DNA of 32,158 nucleotides from JAAEUB01 sp964550345 (GTDB taxonomy: Bacteria; Pseudomonadota; Alphaproteobacteria; Rhodobacterales; Rhodobacteraceae), in NCBI GenBank assembly GCA_964550345.1, contig CAZJYZ010000037.1, forward strand, positions 1 through 32,158, given 5' to 3'. Shown here in pieces: positions 1 through 7,895 of the stretch. Below the pieces are notes generated by a model. It saw only the letters and a list, made by a program, of their open reading frames with translations. It had not been told where the DNA came from and searched no databases. Position 1 is the first letter of the stretch; every line of letters starts with the position of its first letter. The translations under genes were made by a program, and so were the position numbers.

Positions 1-1392
1 TTCAACTGGCCCACCCTCAGCAATGTGCCCGACATGATCGAAGCGCTTGCCGAAGTTCGCATGCACGCAATCCAGACCTCGGGCGCCACGATCCGCAATG
101 TGAGCGCCGACCCGTTTGCAGGCGCTGCCGCCGATGAGGTGGAAGACCCGCGGCCGACCGCCGAGCTCTTGCGCCAATGGTCCACCGACCACCCGGAATT
201 CCAGTTCCTGCCGCGCAAATTCAAGATCGCTGTCACCGGGACATCGGATGACCGTGCGGTGACCAAGGCGCATGACATCGGTATCCGCATCGTCAAAAAC
301 CTTGACGGTGAGATCGGCTATCGGATCCTGATCGGCGGTGGTCTTGGGCGTACGCCGATGCTGGGCCATGTGCTGTGCGAATTCCTGCCGCGCGCAGATC
401 TCTTGCCCTATCTCGAAGCCATCGTCAGCACCTACAATCTGCTGGGCCGGCGCGACAACAAATACAAGGCACGGATAAAAATCACAGTTTTCGAACACGG
501 GCTGGACAAGATCCGCGATCTCGTCGAGGCGCGCTTTGCGCTGCTGCAACCATCGTTTTCGGGGATCGATCAGGAACATTTCGCCCGGATAGCGGCGAGC
601 TTTGCGCCGCCGGTATTCAAAACTACGTCAATCGATATTTTCGAGGATGCTCGGCGCGTTGATCCGGTGTTTCGCGCCTGGACCGACACCAACCTGTCAG
701 CGCACAAGGCGAACGGCTACGCGATTGTCACGATTTCGCTCAAGGCCCATGGCGAGACCCCAGGCGATGCAAACTCTGACCAGATGCGCCTGATCGCGGA
801 TCTTGCCGAACGCTTCGGCCATGGCGATATCCGCACCAGCCATGAGCAGAACATCATCCTGCCGCACGTGCCCAAATCCGACCTTCCAGCGCTGCACGCG
901 GCGTTGAAACCGGCGGGGCTCGCCATTGCCAATGCCGGTTTGATCTCAGACATCATCTCCTGCCCGGGCATGGATTACTGCTCGCTGGCCACGGCGCGCT
1001 CGATCCCGATCGCGCAAGAGATCGCCAACCGTTTCAAAGCGCTCGATCTTGAGCAAGAAATCGGGCCGATCAAGGTGAAAATATCAGGCTGCATCAACGC
1101 CTGTGGCCACCACCATCTGGGTCATATCGGCATTCTCGGCCTCGACCGCGCGGGGGTCGAGAACTATCAGATCACCCTCGGGGGCGATGCCGGCCCAGAG
1201 GCCGCAATCGGCACTCGCGCCGGCCCCGGCTTTGCCTATGACCAGATCGTCCCGGCCATCGAACGGCTGATACAGGCCTATCTCGAGACTCGGGAAGGTG
1301 CCTCGGAAAGCTTTTTCGAAACCATCAAACGTGCCGGGCCTGCCCCCTTCAAGCAGGCGCTCTACCCGGAGGCACAATCCCATGTCGCGTGA
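1..1392 (+). CDS. cysI: Nitrite/sulfite reductase, siroheme [4Fe-4S] subunit (5' truncated by window)
   Basis: This protein reduces sulfite to sulfide (possibly nitrite to ammonium) in the cytoplasm during assimilation. The frame is open from base 1, so the start lies outside the window; 463 residues are visible. The four cysteines that bind the [4Fe-4S]-siroheme centre are present as SCPGMDYC (C-x5-C, codons at 961 and 979) and GCINACGHHH (C-x3-C, codons at 1090 and 1102). Two ferredoxin-like half-domain repeats precede and flank them, as in the NirA/CysI family. The downstream genes (APS reductase, DUF934, ferredoxin-NADP reductase) point to sulfite as the substrate. The last 11 bases overlap cysH. 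Nitrite reductase cannot be excluded from sequence alone. Confidence 0.93.
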   Translation, partial: FNWPTLSNVPDMIEALAEVRMHAIQTSGATIRNVSADPFAGAAADEVEDPRPTAELLRQWSTDHPEFQFLPRKFKIAVTGTSDDRAVTKAHDIGIRIVKNLDGEIGYRILIGGGLGRTPMLGHVLCEFLPRADLLPYLEAIVSTYNLLGRRDNKYKARIKITVFEHGLDKIRDLVEARFALLQPSFSGIDQEHFARIAASFAPPVFKTTSIDIFEDARRVDPVFRAWTDTNLSAHKANGYAIVTISLKAHGETPGDANSDQMRLIADLAERFGHGDIRTSHEQNIILPHVPKSDLPALHAALKPAGLAIANAGLISDIISCPGMDYCSLATARSIPIAQEIANRFKALDLEQEIGPIKVKISGCINACGHHHLGHIGILGLDRAGVENYQITLGGDAGPEAAIGTRAGPGFAYDQIVPAIERLIQAYLETREGASESFFETIKRAGPAPFKQALYPEAQSHVA

Positions 1393-2122
1393 TACCCAGA
1401 CCCTGTCCTTGGAGGCTTATGTCACCCAGTTAAACGAAAGGTTCCGGTCGCGCCCCGCCTGTGCCGTGCTGGTCCATGCAATCAATAATGACCGCATCGG
1501 TCCGGTTGCCCTGGCCTCAAGCTTTGGTGCAGATTCTGTCGTACTGATCCATATGGTGGCGCAGCTCGACCGCAACGTGCCGGTGCTGTTTCTCGACACC
1601 CGCATGCTGTTTCAGGAAACGCTGAAATACCAACGCGCGGTGGCCGCCGATATGGGGCTGAACGATATCCGTGTGGTACGCCCCGACAACGAACAGCTCA
1701 TGGCCCGTGACACAGATCATATCTTGCACCAAACCGACCAGCAGGCGTGCTGTAACTTGCGCAAGATTGAGCCTTTGACCCGCGTGCTTGCTCCGTTTGG
1801 GGGATGGATCACCGGACGCAAACGGTTTCAGGGGGAGCGTCGCGCCGCACTCGAGCATTTCGAAGTCCAGGACGGGCGGGTCAAGGTTAATCCGCTGGCG
1901 CAATGGCGCCCGGAAGAGCTGCGCACATATATGTTGGAAAACCATTTGCCACCGCATCCGCTGCAAGAAAAAGGTTATAGCTCGATCGGTTGCGCGCCTT
2001 GCACGACGCCGACCCATTATGGCGAAAACAGCCGCGCTGGACGCTGGCGTGACACGCAAAAGGCCGAATGCGGGATCCACTTTGAAGACGGTAAAACCGT
2101 ACGGGAAAGGACAAAGACATGA
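1382..2122 (+). CDS. cysH: Adenylylsulfate (APS) reductase, thioredoxin-dependent
   Basis: CysH reduces adenylylsulfate to sulfite with thioredoxin as donor. The 246-residue protein starts at the ATG at 1382, inside the end of cysI; the longer open frame from 1298 is only read-in from the upstream gene. The nucleotide loop ASSFGADS lies near residue 45. Cys123-Cys124 (ACCNLRK) and Cys204/Cys207 (GCAPC) form the CC...CxxC set that binds a [4Fe-4S] cluster, which marks the APS-type rather than PAPS-type enzyme. The catalytic cysteine is Cys230 in ECGIHF near the C-terminus. The 11-base overlap with cysI and 4-base ATGA overlap with the next gene imply translational coupling. Confidence 0.95.
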   Translation: MSRDTQTLSLEAYVTQLNERFRSRPACAVLVHAINNDRIGPVALASSFGADSVVLIHMVAQLDRNVPVLFLDTRMLFQETLKYQRAVAADMGLNDIRVVRPDNEQLMARDTDHILHQTDQQACCNLRKIEPLTRVLAPFGGWITGRKRFQGERRAALEHFEVQDGRVKVNPLAQWRPEELRTYMLENHLPPHPLQEKGYSSIGCAPCTTPTHYGENSRAGRWRDTQKAECGIHFEDGKTVRERTKT

Positions 2123-2586
2123 GTGTTATCGCGATAGATGCCGGTTTTGTCCCCGATGATTGCCAGGTGGGATTTGCTGACCTTGAAACTGTTTTGGCGG
2201 ATACTTCGGAGCAGGATGTGGCGCTTGATCTGGCCGCTGAAACCACGCTCGAAGATCTGGCCCGCCTGGGACCGGATTTCGACAGGATTTCGCTCATTCG
2301 CATTCGATTTACCAATTTCGCCGATGGGCGCGGGTTCACCCTGGCGCGGCAACTGAGACTCACGGGATACCGCGGACGGCTGCGAGCAAGCGGGCATCTT
2401 ATCGCCGACCAGTACGCGATGGTGCGGCGCAGCGGGTTTGACGAGGTCGAGATCGGTGCCGCGCTGGCCGTTCGTCAGCCACAAGAGCAGTGGCGCGCCA
2501 GGTCCGCCTGGCAAGCCAACCACTACCAGACCCACCTCGGCATGCGCGAGGTTGGGGCAGCGGAAGGTATGACTGAAGATGAATGA
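2119..2586 (+). CDS. DUF934 family protein of the sulfur assimilation operon
   Basis: A 155-residue soluble protein of the DUF934 family, whose biochemical function is not established. The family signature is visible: FADGRGFTLARQLR around residues 68-81, followed by GYRGRLRASGHLIADQ and the arginine-rich RRSGFDEVEIG. It overlaps cysH by four bases (ATGA) and the next gene by eight, so all four genes are probably translated from one mRNA. DUF934 genes are known to sit beside cysI/cysH in many proteobacteria, so a role in sulfite reductase function or maturation is likely but is inferred only from context. Confidence 0.88.
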   Translation: MSVIAIDAGFVPDDCQVGFADLETVLADTSEQDVALDLAAETTLEDLARLGPDFDRISLIRIRFTNFADGRGFTLARQLRLTGYRGRLRASGHLIADQYAMVRRSGFDEVEIGAALAVRQPQEQWRARSAWQANHYQTHLGMREVGAAEGMTEDE

Positions 2587-3409
2587 TCAACGCCCACCCC
2601 ACACTATTGGGGCCAAACCCGCCAGAATTTTTCCCGATACCCAGACAGTGACGCAGGTCACGCACTGGACCGACCGTTTGTTTTCGTTCCAGGTGTCGCG
2701 CCCCTCATCCTTGCGGTTTCGCTCAGGCGAATTTGTGATGATCGGCCTAATGGGCGAGAACGGCAAACCCCTGTTGCGCGCCTATTCCATCGCCAGCCCG
2801 TCCTGGGACGACGAGCTTGAGTTTTACTCAATCAAAGTGCCCGATGGCCCCCTAACCTCGCGCCTGCAACATATCAAGGCAGGCGATGAGATTATCCTGC
2901 GCCCCAAGCCAGTCGGCACCCTGGTGCATGACGCGCTTTTGCCTGGCAAGAGGCTGTGGTTTTTCGCCACTGGCACCGGGATAGCGCCTTTCGCGTCGCT
3001 CCTGCGCGACCCGCAGACCTTTCACGATTATGACGAGGTCATCTTCACCCATACCTGCCGCGAAGTGGGCGAGCTAACCTATGGGCGCGAGCTAATCGAG
3101 GCAATCCGCCAGGACGAAATGCTGGCCGAGTTCATCGGCGAGGGCTTTCACGAAAGCCTGCGCTATTACCCGACCACAACGCGCGAAGAGAGCGCCAAGA
3201 TGGGACGGATCACCGATCTGATGCGCTCGGGCGTTGCGTTTGAGGATCTCGGCGTGCCGGTGATCAACCCCGAAACCGACCGCGCCATGGTCTGCGGCAA
3301 CCTGGCCTTTAACCTGGAACTCAAGGAAATTCTTGAGAAATACGGGTTGGAAGAAGGCGCCAATTCCGATCCTAAAACCTATGTAGTCGAAAAGGCGTTT
3401 CTGGATTGA
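2579..3409 (+). CDS. fpr: Ferredoxin/flavodoxin-NADP+ reductase
   Basis: This FAD enzyme moves electrons between NADPH and ferredoxin or flavodoxin. The 276-residue protein has the FAD-binding motif RAYSIAS (about residues 66-72), the pyrophosphate-binding GTGIAPFASLLR (about residues 138-149), the NADP-domain segment MVCGNLAF and the bacterial Fpr C-terminal tail YVVEKAFLD. Length fits the bacterial subclass. Its place as last gene of the cysI-cysH-DUF934 operon suggests that it supplies electrons to the sulfite reductase through a ferredoxin. The start at 2579 overlaps the previous gene by eight bases. Confidence 0.94.
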   Translation: MNDQRPPHTIGAKPARIFPDTQTVTQVTHWTDRLFSFQVSRPSSLRFRSGEFVMIGLMGENGKPLLRAYSIASPSWDDELEFYSIKVPDGPLTSRLQHIKAGDEIILRPKPVGTLVHDALLPGKRLWFFATGTGIAPFASLLRDPQTFHDYDEVIFTHTCREVGELTYGRELIEAIRQDEMLAEFIGEGFHESLRYYPTTTREESAKMGRITDLMRSGVAFEDLGVPVINPETDRAMVCGNLAFNLELKEILEKYGLEEGANSDPKTYVVEKAFLD

Positions 3410-4095
3410 TGCTGTGTGCCGAGCGCAGGTATCGATAGGGGCGGATTCTCCGCCGTGTGTACCAAATGACGGCTATATGCAGATTAAGCACCTCTATGCC
3501 AACTAGTGCGTATGAAAAAGGGCTCTGAGCCGACTTTTGGTGGTGCAGAACACTCTGCCAATTTGGGCGTTCTGAATGTCGGGTTATAACGCCTCGCCAT
3601 TGGGGTTTTGCACATGCAGCTAATTCACACTTTCCGCCCTTTTCTATCAGGTTTTGCGCATATGCTGCGGTGCGGATAAAGATCAGCTTTAAGCAGATCC
3701 CGCTTTTCTCGCTAGCCTCGTAAATCTCGTGCCTAGCTTAAAAGCAGTCACTTGTTACGGCCAACGCGTATGTCAGAAGTGCCGTTTTGCTCACAACAGG
3801 CTTTCAACCGGGCCTGCGGTTCATACAGGGCCGCGCGCTAGTCTTAGGGTGGGAGGAGCTGAAGATGCCAGTGAAGGCTCCTTACAAGCGCACTAGCGTG
3901 TAAATATTGATTGGAATGTAAAAAAAACAACACCAGCCCTGTCATCTTGAACCAGAAGCCCCTCTTATGAATTTCTCCTATTACCCTTTGGTTTTTGAAG
4001 GCAGGCACCGCAACACAATTGGGGGATATTTTGGGGGATAAAATATATAGCAATCCCATCAACTATTTGATTTTATAGTATCTTCGGAAATATCT
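3410..4095. other. 686-base gene-poor stretch abutting the 3' end of tRNA-Leu
   Basis: No open frame here has a convincing start, ribosome site or recognisable family. The half next to the tRNA is clearly more A+T rich than the flanking genes. A 10-base direct repeat TTGGGGGATA occurs at 4019-4028 and 4031-4040, about 55 bases from the tRNA 3' end. I found no second copy of the tRNA 3' end and no integrase reading frame. The position beside the 3' end of a tRNA gene is typical of integration sites, so this may be the scar of a lost element, but that is inference. Confidence 0.4.
3440..3454 (+). terminator. Small GC hairpin after fpr, weak terminator candidate
   Basis: Arms GGCGGA and TCCGCC with a TTC loop lie 31 bases after the fpr stop. 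The stem is only 6 bp and no T-run follows, so it may be an mRNA 3' stabiliser or chance. Confidence 0.25.
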
Positions 4096-4182
4096 TGGTG
4101 CGGTCGGCGGGACTCGAACCCGCACGGGTGTTACCCCACAGCGACCTCAACGCTGCGCGTCTACCAATTCCGCCACGACCGC
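4096..4182 (-). tRNA. tRNA-Leu (anticodon GAG)
   Basis: The minus strand folds as a class II (long variable arm) tRNA. The acceptor stem pairs GCGGTCG (5') with CGACCGC, followed by discriminator A and an encoded CCA. The anticodon stem CAGCG/CGCTG encloses the loop TTGAGGT, giving anticodon GAG, which reads CUC/CUU leucine codons. The variable arm is TGGGGTAACACCC and the T-arm GCGGGTTCGAGTCCCGC. The 87 bases include CCA. Confidence 0.97.
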
Positions 4183-4205
4183 ATGCCCTTGGCTTGGTGA
4201 GCCGC

Positions 4206-4234
4206 TACATAACGAAGCCACTGGTTGATGTGAA
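4206..4234 (-). promoter_or_regulatory. Sigma-70-type promoter of tRNA-Leu
   Basis: On the minus strand a -35 box TTCACA (4234-4229) and a -10 box TATGTA (4211-4206) are separated by exactly 17 bases. The -10 box ends 23 bases before the mature tRNA 5' end, so transcription should start about 15-17 bases upstream of it. Boxes match the consensus at 5/6 and 4/6 positions. Confidence 0.55.
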
Positions 4235-4422
4235 GGGGAAATCTGCAAAATTCAGACTTTCCCGTGCCAACCTGTCACCAACGGTTACCAAGGCGTGCAG
4301 TGGGAGGTGTAAAGACACCGGTAAGCAACGATTTGTTCATGCCCTGACCGTGCTACCTCCCGTGCGCCAGGCCTGCCAAATCACGCAGTATTGTTCACCA
4401 GACAATTGTCCAGCCGGCCTTT

Positions 4423-5097
4423 ATGAAGCAAACTGGCAGAATGGAGATGGAAAACCTCACCCCGGTCCGGATAGACATCGTTTCCGACATCATGTGCCCG
4501 TGGTGTGTGGTCGGATTTCACCAACTGACGCGGGCGCTGGAAAAATCCGGCGTCAGCGCCGATATCCACTGGCATCCGTTTGAGTTGAATCCCACTATGT
4601 CTGCCTCAGGGCAGAATTTGCGTGAACACCTTATGCAAAAATACGGCACAACGTTGGAGGACAGCGTTAAAACGCGCGAGAATATAACCTCGCTTGGGGC
4701 TGATCTGGGCTTTACCTTTGATTTTCGCGAAGACATGCGCATGGTAAACTCGTTTAAGGCACATCAACTGGTTGAATGGGCAGACGAACAGGGCGCGCAA
4801 CACAAGATGGTGCTTGGATTGTTCAGGGCGCATTTCAGTGAAGGGCAGGATGTATCTGATGTCGAAATACTCGGCGATATTGCCGCCAAGGCAGGGTTGG
4901 AGCGAAGCCGCGCGCAAAAGGCACTGAGAAACGGTGCCTATGCTGAAACGGTGCGTACCATGCAAAACTTTTGGATTGAGCGCGGGATTACCGGGGTTCC
5001 GGCGATGATATTCCAGTCCAGACACCTTCTGGTCGGCGCACGTGGGGTTGACGGCTATAAGGAAATGCTACGGCAAATTTCCGGCACTGTTGCCTGA
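4423..5097 (+). CDS. DsbA-family thiol oxidoreductase (FrnE-like)
   Basis: A thioredoxin-fold protein of the DsbA/FrnE group, cytoplasmic because no signal peptide is seen. The active site is Cys25-Pro-Trp-Cys28 in SDIMCPWCVVG, and the matching cis-proline loop is GITGVPAMIF near residue 198. An alpha-helical insert lies between them, as in DsbA. Length (224 residues) fits the FrnE-like family. The substrate is unknown; members are often labelled polyketide FrnE proteins without a polyketide link, and none exists here. The start is uncertain: ATGs at 4423, 4441 and 4447 are in frame and none has a good ribosome site; the family core begins just after 4447. Confidence 0.85.
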   Translation: MKQTGRMEMENLTPVRIDIVSDIMCPWCVVGFHQLTRALEKSGVSADIHWHPFELNPTMSASGQNLREHLMQKYGTTLEDSVKTRENITSLGADLGFTFDFREDMRMVNSFKAHQLVEWADEQGAQHKMVLGLFRAHFSEGQDVSDVEILGDIAAKAGLERSRAQKALRNGAYAETVRTMQNFWIERGITGVPAMIFQSRHLLVGARGVDGYKEMLRQISGTVA

Positions 5098-5178
5098 CAT
5101 CGCGGCGGGTTTGTATGTCCCGGTAGGGTTTTTGTGGGCGGATGTTAGCCGTAGCCGCTTCGCCCCTTCCCGATGGAC

Positions 5179-5224
5179 AAAAAAGGGCGTTTTCTTACCT
5201 CAGCGCTAGCGGTGCGAAACGCCC
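5179..5224 (-). terminator. Rho-independent terminator of the peptidoglycan-binding-domain gene
   Basis: Read on the minus strand, directly after the TAG stop, GGGCGTTT (5224-5217) pairs with AAACGCCC (5192-5185), followed by TTTTTT (5184-5179). The loop is long (24 bases) but contains a further small hairpin. Confidence 0.75.
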
Positions 5225-6400
5225 CTAGTTTCCAGTATTGAACAATGGCAGAGCCAACTGGCCCGCGCCACCACCAAGCGCATGAGCCGCGTTATAGACC
5301 ACATCGACACGCTCGGGGTTGTTCGGTTCAAACACGGCAGGCGCCCCTTGTTCCAGCGCGTCAAACGCTATCTGATACCAGCCAGTTGCCGCGTCCGGCA
5401 ATGCAGGGATACCGAAGCCCAACGCCAGATGGTCCGCCACCAATTCACCGTATGGCCGGTTGCCCAAAGCTGTCAGCAACAGCGCCGAACCAAGGGCCAC
5501 CGCGTCATCATCGGTGCGGTAGCCAACGGCCAAACAGATTTTGGCCGTCCCCACCAGATCGGTTGGGGACATGCCGGTGCTTTGCACGAATGCACCAACA
5601 TCCGACAGCACCGCATCAACCGGTTTGGCCGCCACTGAACCCACATAATCCGCCATAGCCGGACCAAACTGGGCGCATTGTGCTTCGATCTGTTGCGGGG
5701 TTGCCCCCTGCACTGAAGCGATCAGGGCATTACCCTGCCGGGCGGCCGCGTCGCGGGCCAGACAAAACTGCTGGCCCAGTACGGTTGCCGGATCTGTTTG
5801 ACCGGACCCTCCGCCAAGAGTGCCCACCCCTGCCTGAACGTTTTGGGAGCAATAAAGGGAAAGCGAAGGCCCCTGCCCTGCGCCAAAGAAGCTGGGCAAT
5901 CCTGTTGATTGTTCGCCACCGCCCTGTGGTTCGGCCACTTGCAGGGTGCCGTTCATTTCGTCACGGAAATGGTACAGCAAAGCGCGTGTGCCCTCGTGAC
6001 TTTGGCTGATAACCTGGTTGATGACAGGCCCACCAAGCTGGGCGCGCTGGTAAGACGAAATCAGAAAGTCCTGCTCATACTCGGTCAGATTGCCGGTGGC
6101 CTCAAAGCCCATATAGGTTTGGTAGTTTGAGATTGCGGCGCGCGATTTCTGCCCCAGTTGACCATCCACCACCCCAGCCGGAAACCCGAAGTAGTTCAGG
6201 GATGTCTGAATATCCTTGCCTTCCTGCGTGCTTGGAATGCCACGGTAAACTCTGTTGTCCCGGTTGTTCTGGGATAGCCCCGCGCCCAGAATACCACCGA
6301 TGATCAGCCCGGGTATGAACTCGTTACCCGACACTGCCGGTTTCGCTCCGACTACGAGCGAAAGAGTAAGGGCGGTCATCAGGCTTTTTTTGATCAACAT
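5225..6400 (-). CDS. Secreted protein with N-terminal peptidoglycan-binding domain and unknown C-terminal region
   Basis: The start chosen is the ATG at 6400, which gives 391 residues with a clean signal peptide (MLIKKSLMTALTLSLVVG, cleavage near PAVSG) and an AAAGG ribosome site; the longer frame to 6451 would put 17 residues before it. A glycine-rich hydrophobic segment (FIPGLIIGGILGAGL, about 28-42) follows. Residues about 55-115 look like a PG_binding_1 domain: IQTSLNYFGFPAGVVDG then GQKSRAAISNYQTYMGF. The remaining 270 residues, rich in Ala, Gly and Gln, are not recognised; no catalytic motif is visible. It is transcribed divergently from lipB and has its own terminator. It is probably a periplasmic or outer-membrane protein contacting the cell wall. 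Confidence 0.8.
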   Translation of the reverse strand: MLIKKSLMTALTLSLVVGAKPAVSGNEFIPGLIIGGILGAGLSQNNRDNRVYRGIPSTQEGKDIQTSLNYFGFPAGVVDGQLGQKSRAAISNYQTYMGFEATGNLTEYEQDFLISSYQRAQLGGPVINQVISQSHEGTRALLYHFRDEMNGTLQVAEPQGGGEQSTGLPSFFGAGQGPSLSLYCSQNVQAGVGTLGGGSGQTDPATVLGQQFCLARDAAARQGNALIASVQGATPQQIEAQCAQFGPAMADYVGSVAAKPVDAVLSDVGAFVQSTGMSPTDLVGTAKICLAVGYRTDDDAVALGSALLLTALGNRPYGELVADHLALGFGIPALPDAATGWYQIAFDALEQGAPAVFEPNNPERVDVVYNAAHALGGGAGQLALPLFNTGN

Positions 6401-6493
6401 TCGATGTACCTTTCTATATGTATAAGAATGAAATAACGCCAAAACGAACAAAATACGGCCTCACCCTAGAACCACTGAAAATGGAATGCCCGC

Positions 6494-7138
6494 ATGGAAT
6501 GGATCACCTCTGATGGTCTGACGGATTACTTGGAAGCCGAGACCTTCATGGAAACACGCGCCGGTGCCATTGCCCGTGGGGAGGCGGATGAACTGATATG
6601 GCTGGTGGAGCATCCGCCGCTTTATACTGCCGGAACCTCGGCCAAGCCTGCCGATCTGGTGGACCCTGATCGGTTCCCGGTCTTCCCGTCGAAACGCGGC
6701 GGGCAATATACCTATCACGGACCGGGGCAGCGGGTGGCCTATGTAATGCTGGATGTGGGCAGGCGCGGGCGTGATGTGCGTGCCTTTGTGCGCAAGCTGG
6801 AAGCGTGGATCATCGCCACTCTGGCCGAGTTCAATGTCACCGGTGAGGTCCGCGATGGGCGCGTCGGCGTTTGGGTGACCCGCCCCAACCTGCCCTTGAA
6901 TACAGACGGCAGCCTGCACGAAGACAAGATCGCCGCCATTGGCATCCGATTGCGCAAATGGGTCAGTTTCCACGGCATCTCGATCAACGTGGAACCCGAT
7001 CTTGAACATTTCTCGGGTATTGTGCCTTGCGGCATCAATGACCACGGCGTCACCTCATTGGTCGACCTCGGCCTGCCCGTGACCCTGGGGGATGTGGATC
7101 AGGCGCTGAAAAAAACTTTTTCAAAGGTCTTCACCTGA
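6494..7138 (+). CDS. lipB: Lipoyl(octanoyl) transferase
   Basis: LipB moves octanoate from acyl carrier protein to lipoyl domains of 2-oxoacid dehydrogenases and the glycine cleavage system. The 214-residue protein shows the family blocks in order: EHPPLYTAGTSA (39-50), GGQYTYHGPGQRVAY (69-83), DKIAAIGIR with catalytic Lys145, and IVPCGI with catalytic Cys179. Length is typical. The ribosome site before the ATG is weak. The gene is divergent from the peptidoglycan-binding-domain gene, with 93 bases between their starts. Confidence 0.97.
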   Translation: MEWITSDGLTDYLEAETFMETRAGAIARGEADELIWLVEHPPLYTAGTSAKPADLVDPDRFPVFPSKRGGQYTYHGPGQRVAYVMLDVGRRGRDVRAFVRKLEAWIIATLAEFNVTGEVRDGRVGVWVTRPNLPLNTDGSLHEDKIAAIGIRLRKWVSFHGISINVEPDLEHFSGIVPCGINDHGVTSLVDLGLPVTLGDVDQALKKTFSKVFT

Positions 7139-7159
7139 AACCACCAGTTTCCCGATAGC

Positions 7160-7194
7160 TTGACACACCGTTAATTAGTGACTACTCACTAATT
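7160..7194 (+). promoter_or_regulatory. Perfect -35 box with overlapping dyad operator upstream of the cytochrome c'-like gene
   Basis: TTGACA at 7160-7165 matches the -35 consensus. It is followed by inverted repeat arms AATTAGTGA (7173-7181) and TCACTAATT (7186-7194), which are perfect 9-base arms around CTAC. The dyad covers the place where a -10 element should sit, as expected for a repressor operator. The arm size and spacing resemble TetR, MarR or ArsR family sites. No such regulator is encoded nearby. Confidence 0.6.
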
Positions 7195-7214
7195 GAAACA
7201 ACAGGGAGAAAATC

Positions 7215-7685
7215 ATGAAAAGCGCAAAATTCGCATGGGCGATCGCTGCCATATTGGCCATCATCGTAGGAGCTATGTCCTATCTGTTCATTATTCGTGG
7301 CTCGACACTTGAGGCAAATGACGGCCGTACCGCCATATTGCTCAGTGTTGGGGAACGTGATCACGTGCTTGGGGAAATGCGCGGGCTGCTGGAAGCCGTG
7401 CAGGGTATCACCGAAGGCATCATAGCCGAGGATTACGCCAGCATCGCCGAAGAAGCTACTGCGGTTGGCATGATCCTGACACGCACCGAAGACCCGGCCA
7501 TGCTTGCAAAGCTGCCGATTGAATTCAAAACCAACGGTTTTGCTGCGCACAGCGCTTTCGACGAGCTGGCGCAGAACGCTCTTGAATTTGAGGATGCCGA
7601 CATGGTTCTGGAGGAATTGTCGGTGATCCTATCCGCCTGCACAGCCTGCCATGCCGGTTACCGGATCGGGCTCGAGGATAGCTAA
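7215..7685 (+). CDS. Membrane-anchored monoheme cytochrome c, cytochrome c'-like
   Basis: A 156-residue protein with an uncleaved-looking N-terminal membrane segment (about residues 6-27) and a helical domain facing the periplasm. The single heme motif, Cys142-Thr-Ala-Cys145-His146, lies at the extreme C-terminus, as in four-helix-bundle cytochromes c'. The helical segment GERDHVLGEMRGLLEAVQGI resembles the first helix of that family. GGGAG lies seven bases before the ATG. Cytochromes c' bind nitric oxide or CO or carry electrons; the role here is not shown. It stands alone, behind an operator-like dyad and upstream of the cytochrome c2-oxidase genes. Confidence 0.75.
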   Translation: MKSAKFAWAIAAILAIIVGAMSYLFIIRGSTLEANDGRTAILLSVGERDHVLGEMRGLLEAVQGITEGIIAEDYASIAEEATAVGMILTRTEDPAMLAKLPIEFKTNGFAAHSAFDELAQNALEFEDADMVLEELSVILSACTACHAGYRIGLEDS

Positions 7686-7712
7686 TCCACAGCAAACAAT
7701 ACTGCAACATTG

Positions 7713-7735
7713 CAAGCTGGGCACAGCCCGGCTTG
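7713..7735 (+). terminator. Hairpin after the cytochrome c'-like gene
   Basis: CAAGCTGGGC and GCCCGGCTTG pair over 10 bp (one G-T pair) around an ACA loop, 28 bases after the stop codon. The T-run is missing, so it may terminate weakly or protect the mRNA end. Confidence 0.4.
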
Positions 7736-7895
7736 TACTGTTCAGTAAGTTGAAATTAGGCGATATTTTTTATTCGCTCGCACATATGTGATCAGAATTT
7801 TGCCCACCACATACTGCCGCGACAAATCTTCTCTCGCATACCTGCGCGAAATTGGTAATATCGCCGCCAGAGGAATCCTACCAAACGGAGATAGT

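Noticed and set aside
3844..4062. Minus-strand ORF of 72 residues in the gap before tRNA-Leu
   Set aside because: No ribosome site, no recognisable domain and a base composition unlike genes; considered as an integrase remnant but nothing supports that.
4095..4583. Plus-strand ORF of 162 residues starting across the tRNA-Leu gene
   Set aside because: It covers a tRNA in antisense and the start of the DsbA gene in another frame; it has no family signature and is a shadow frame.
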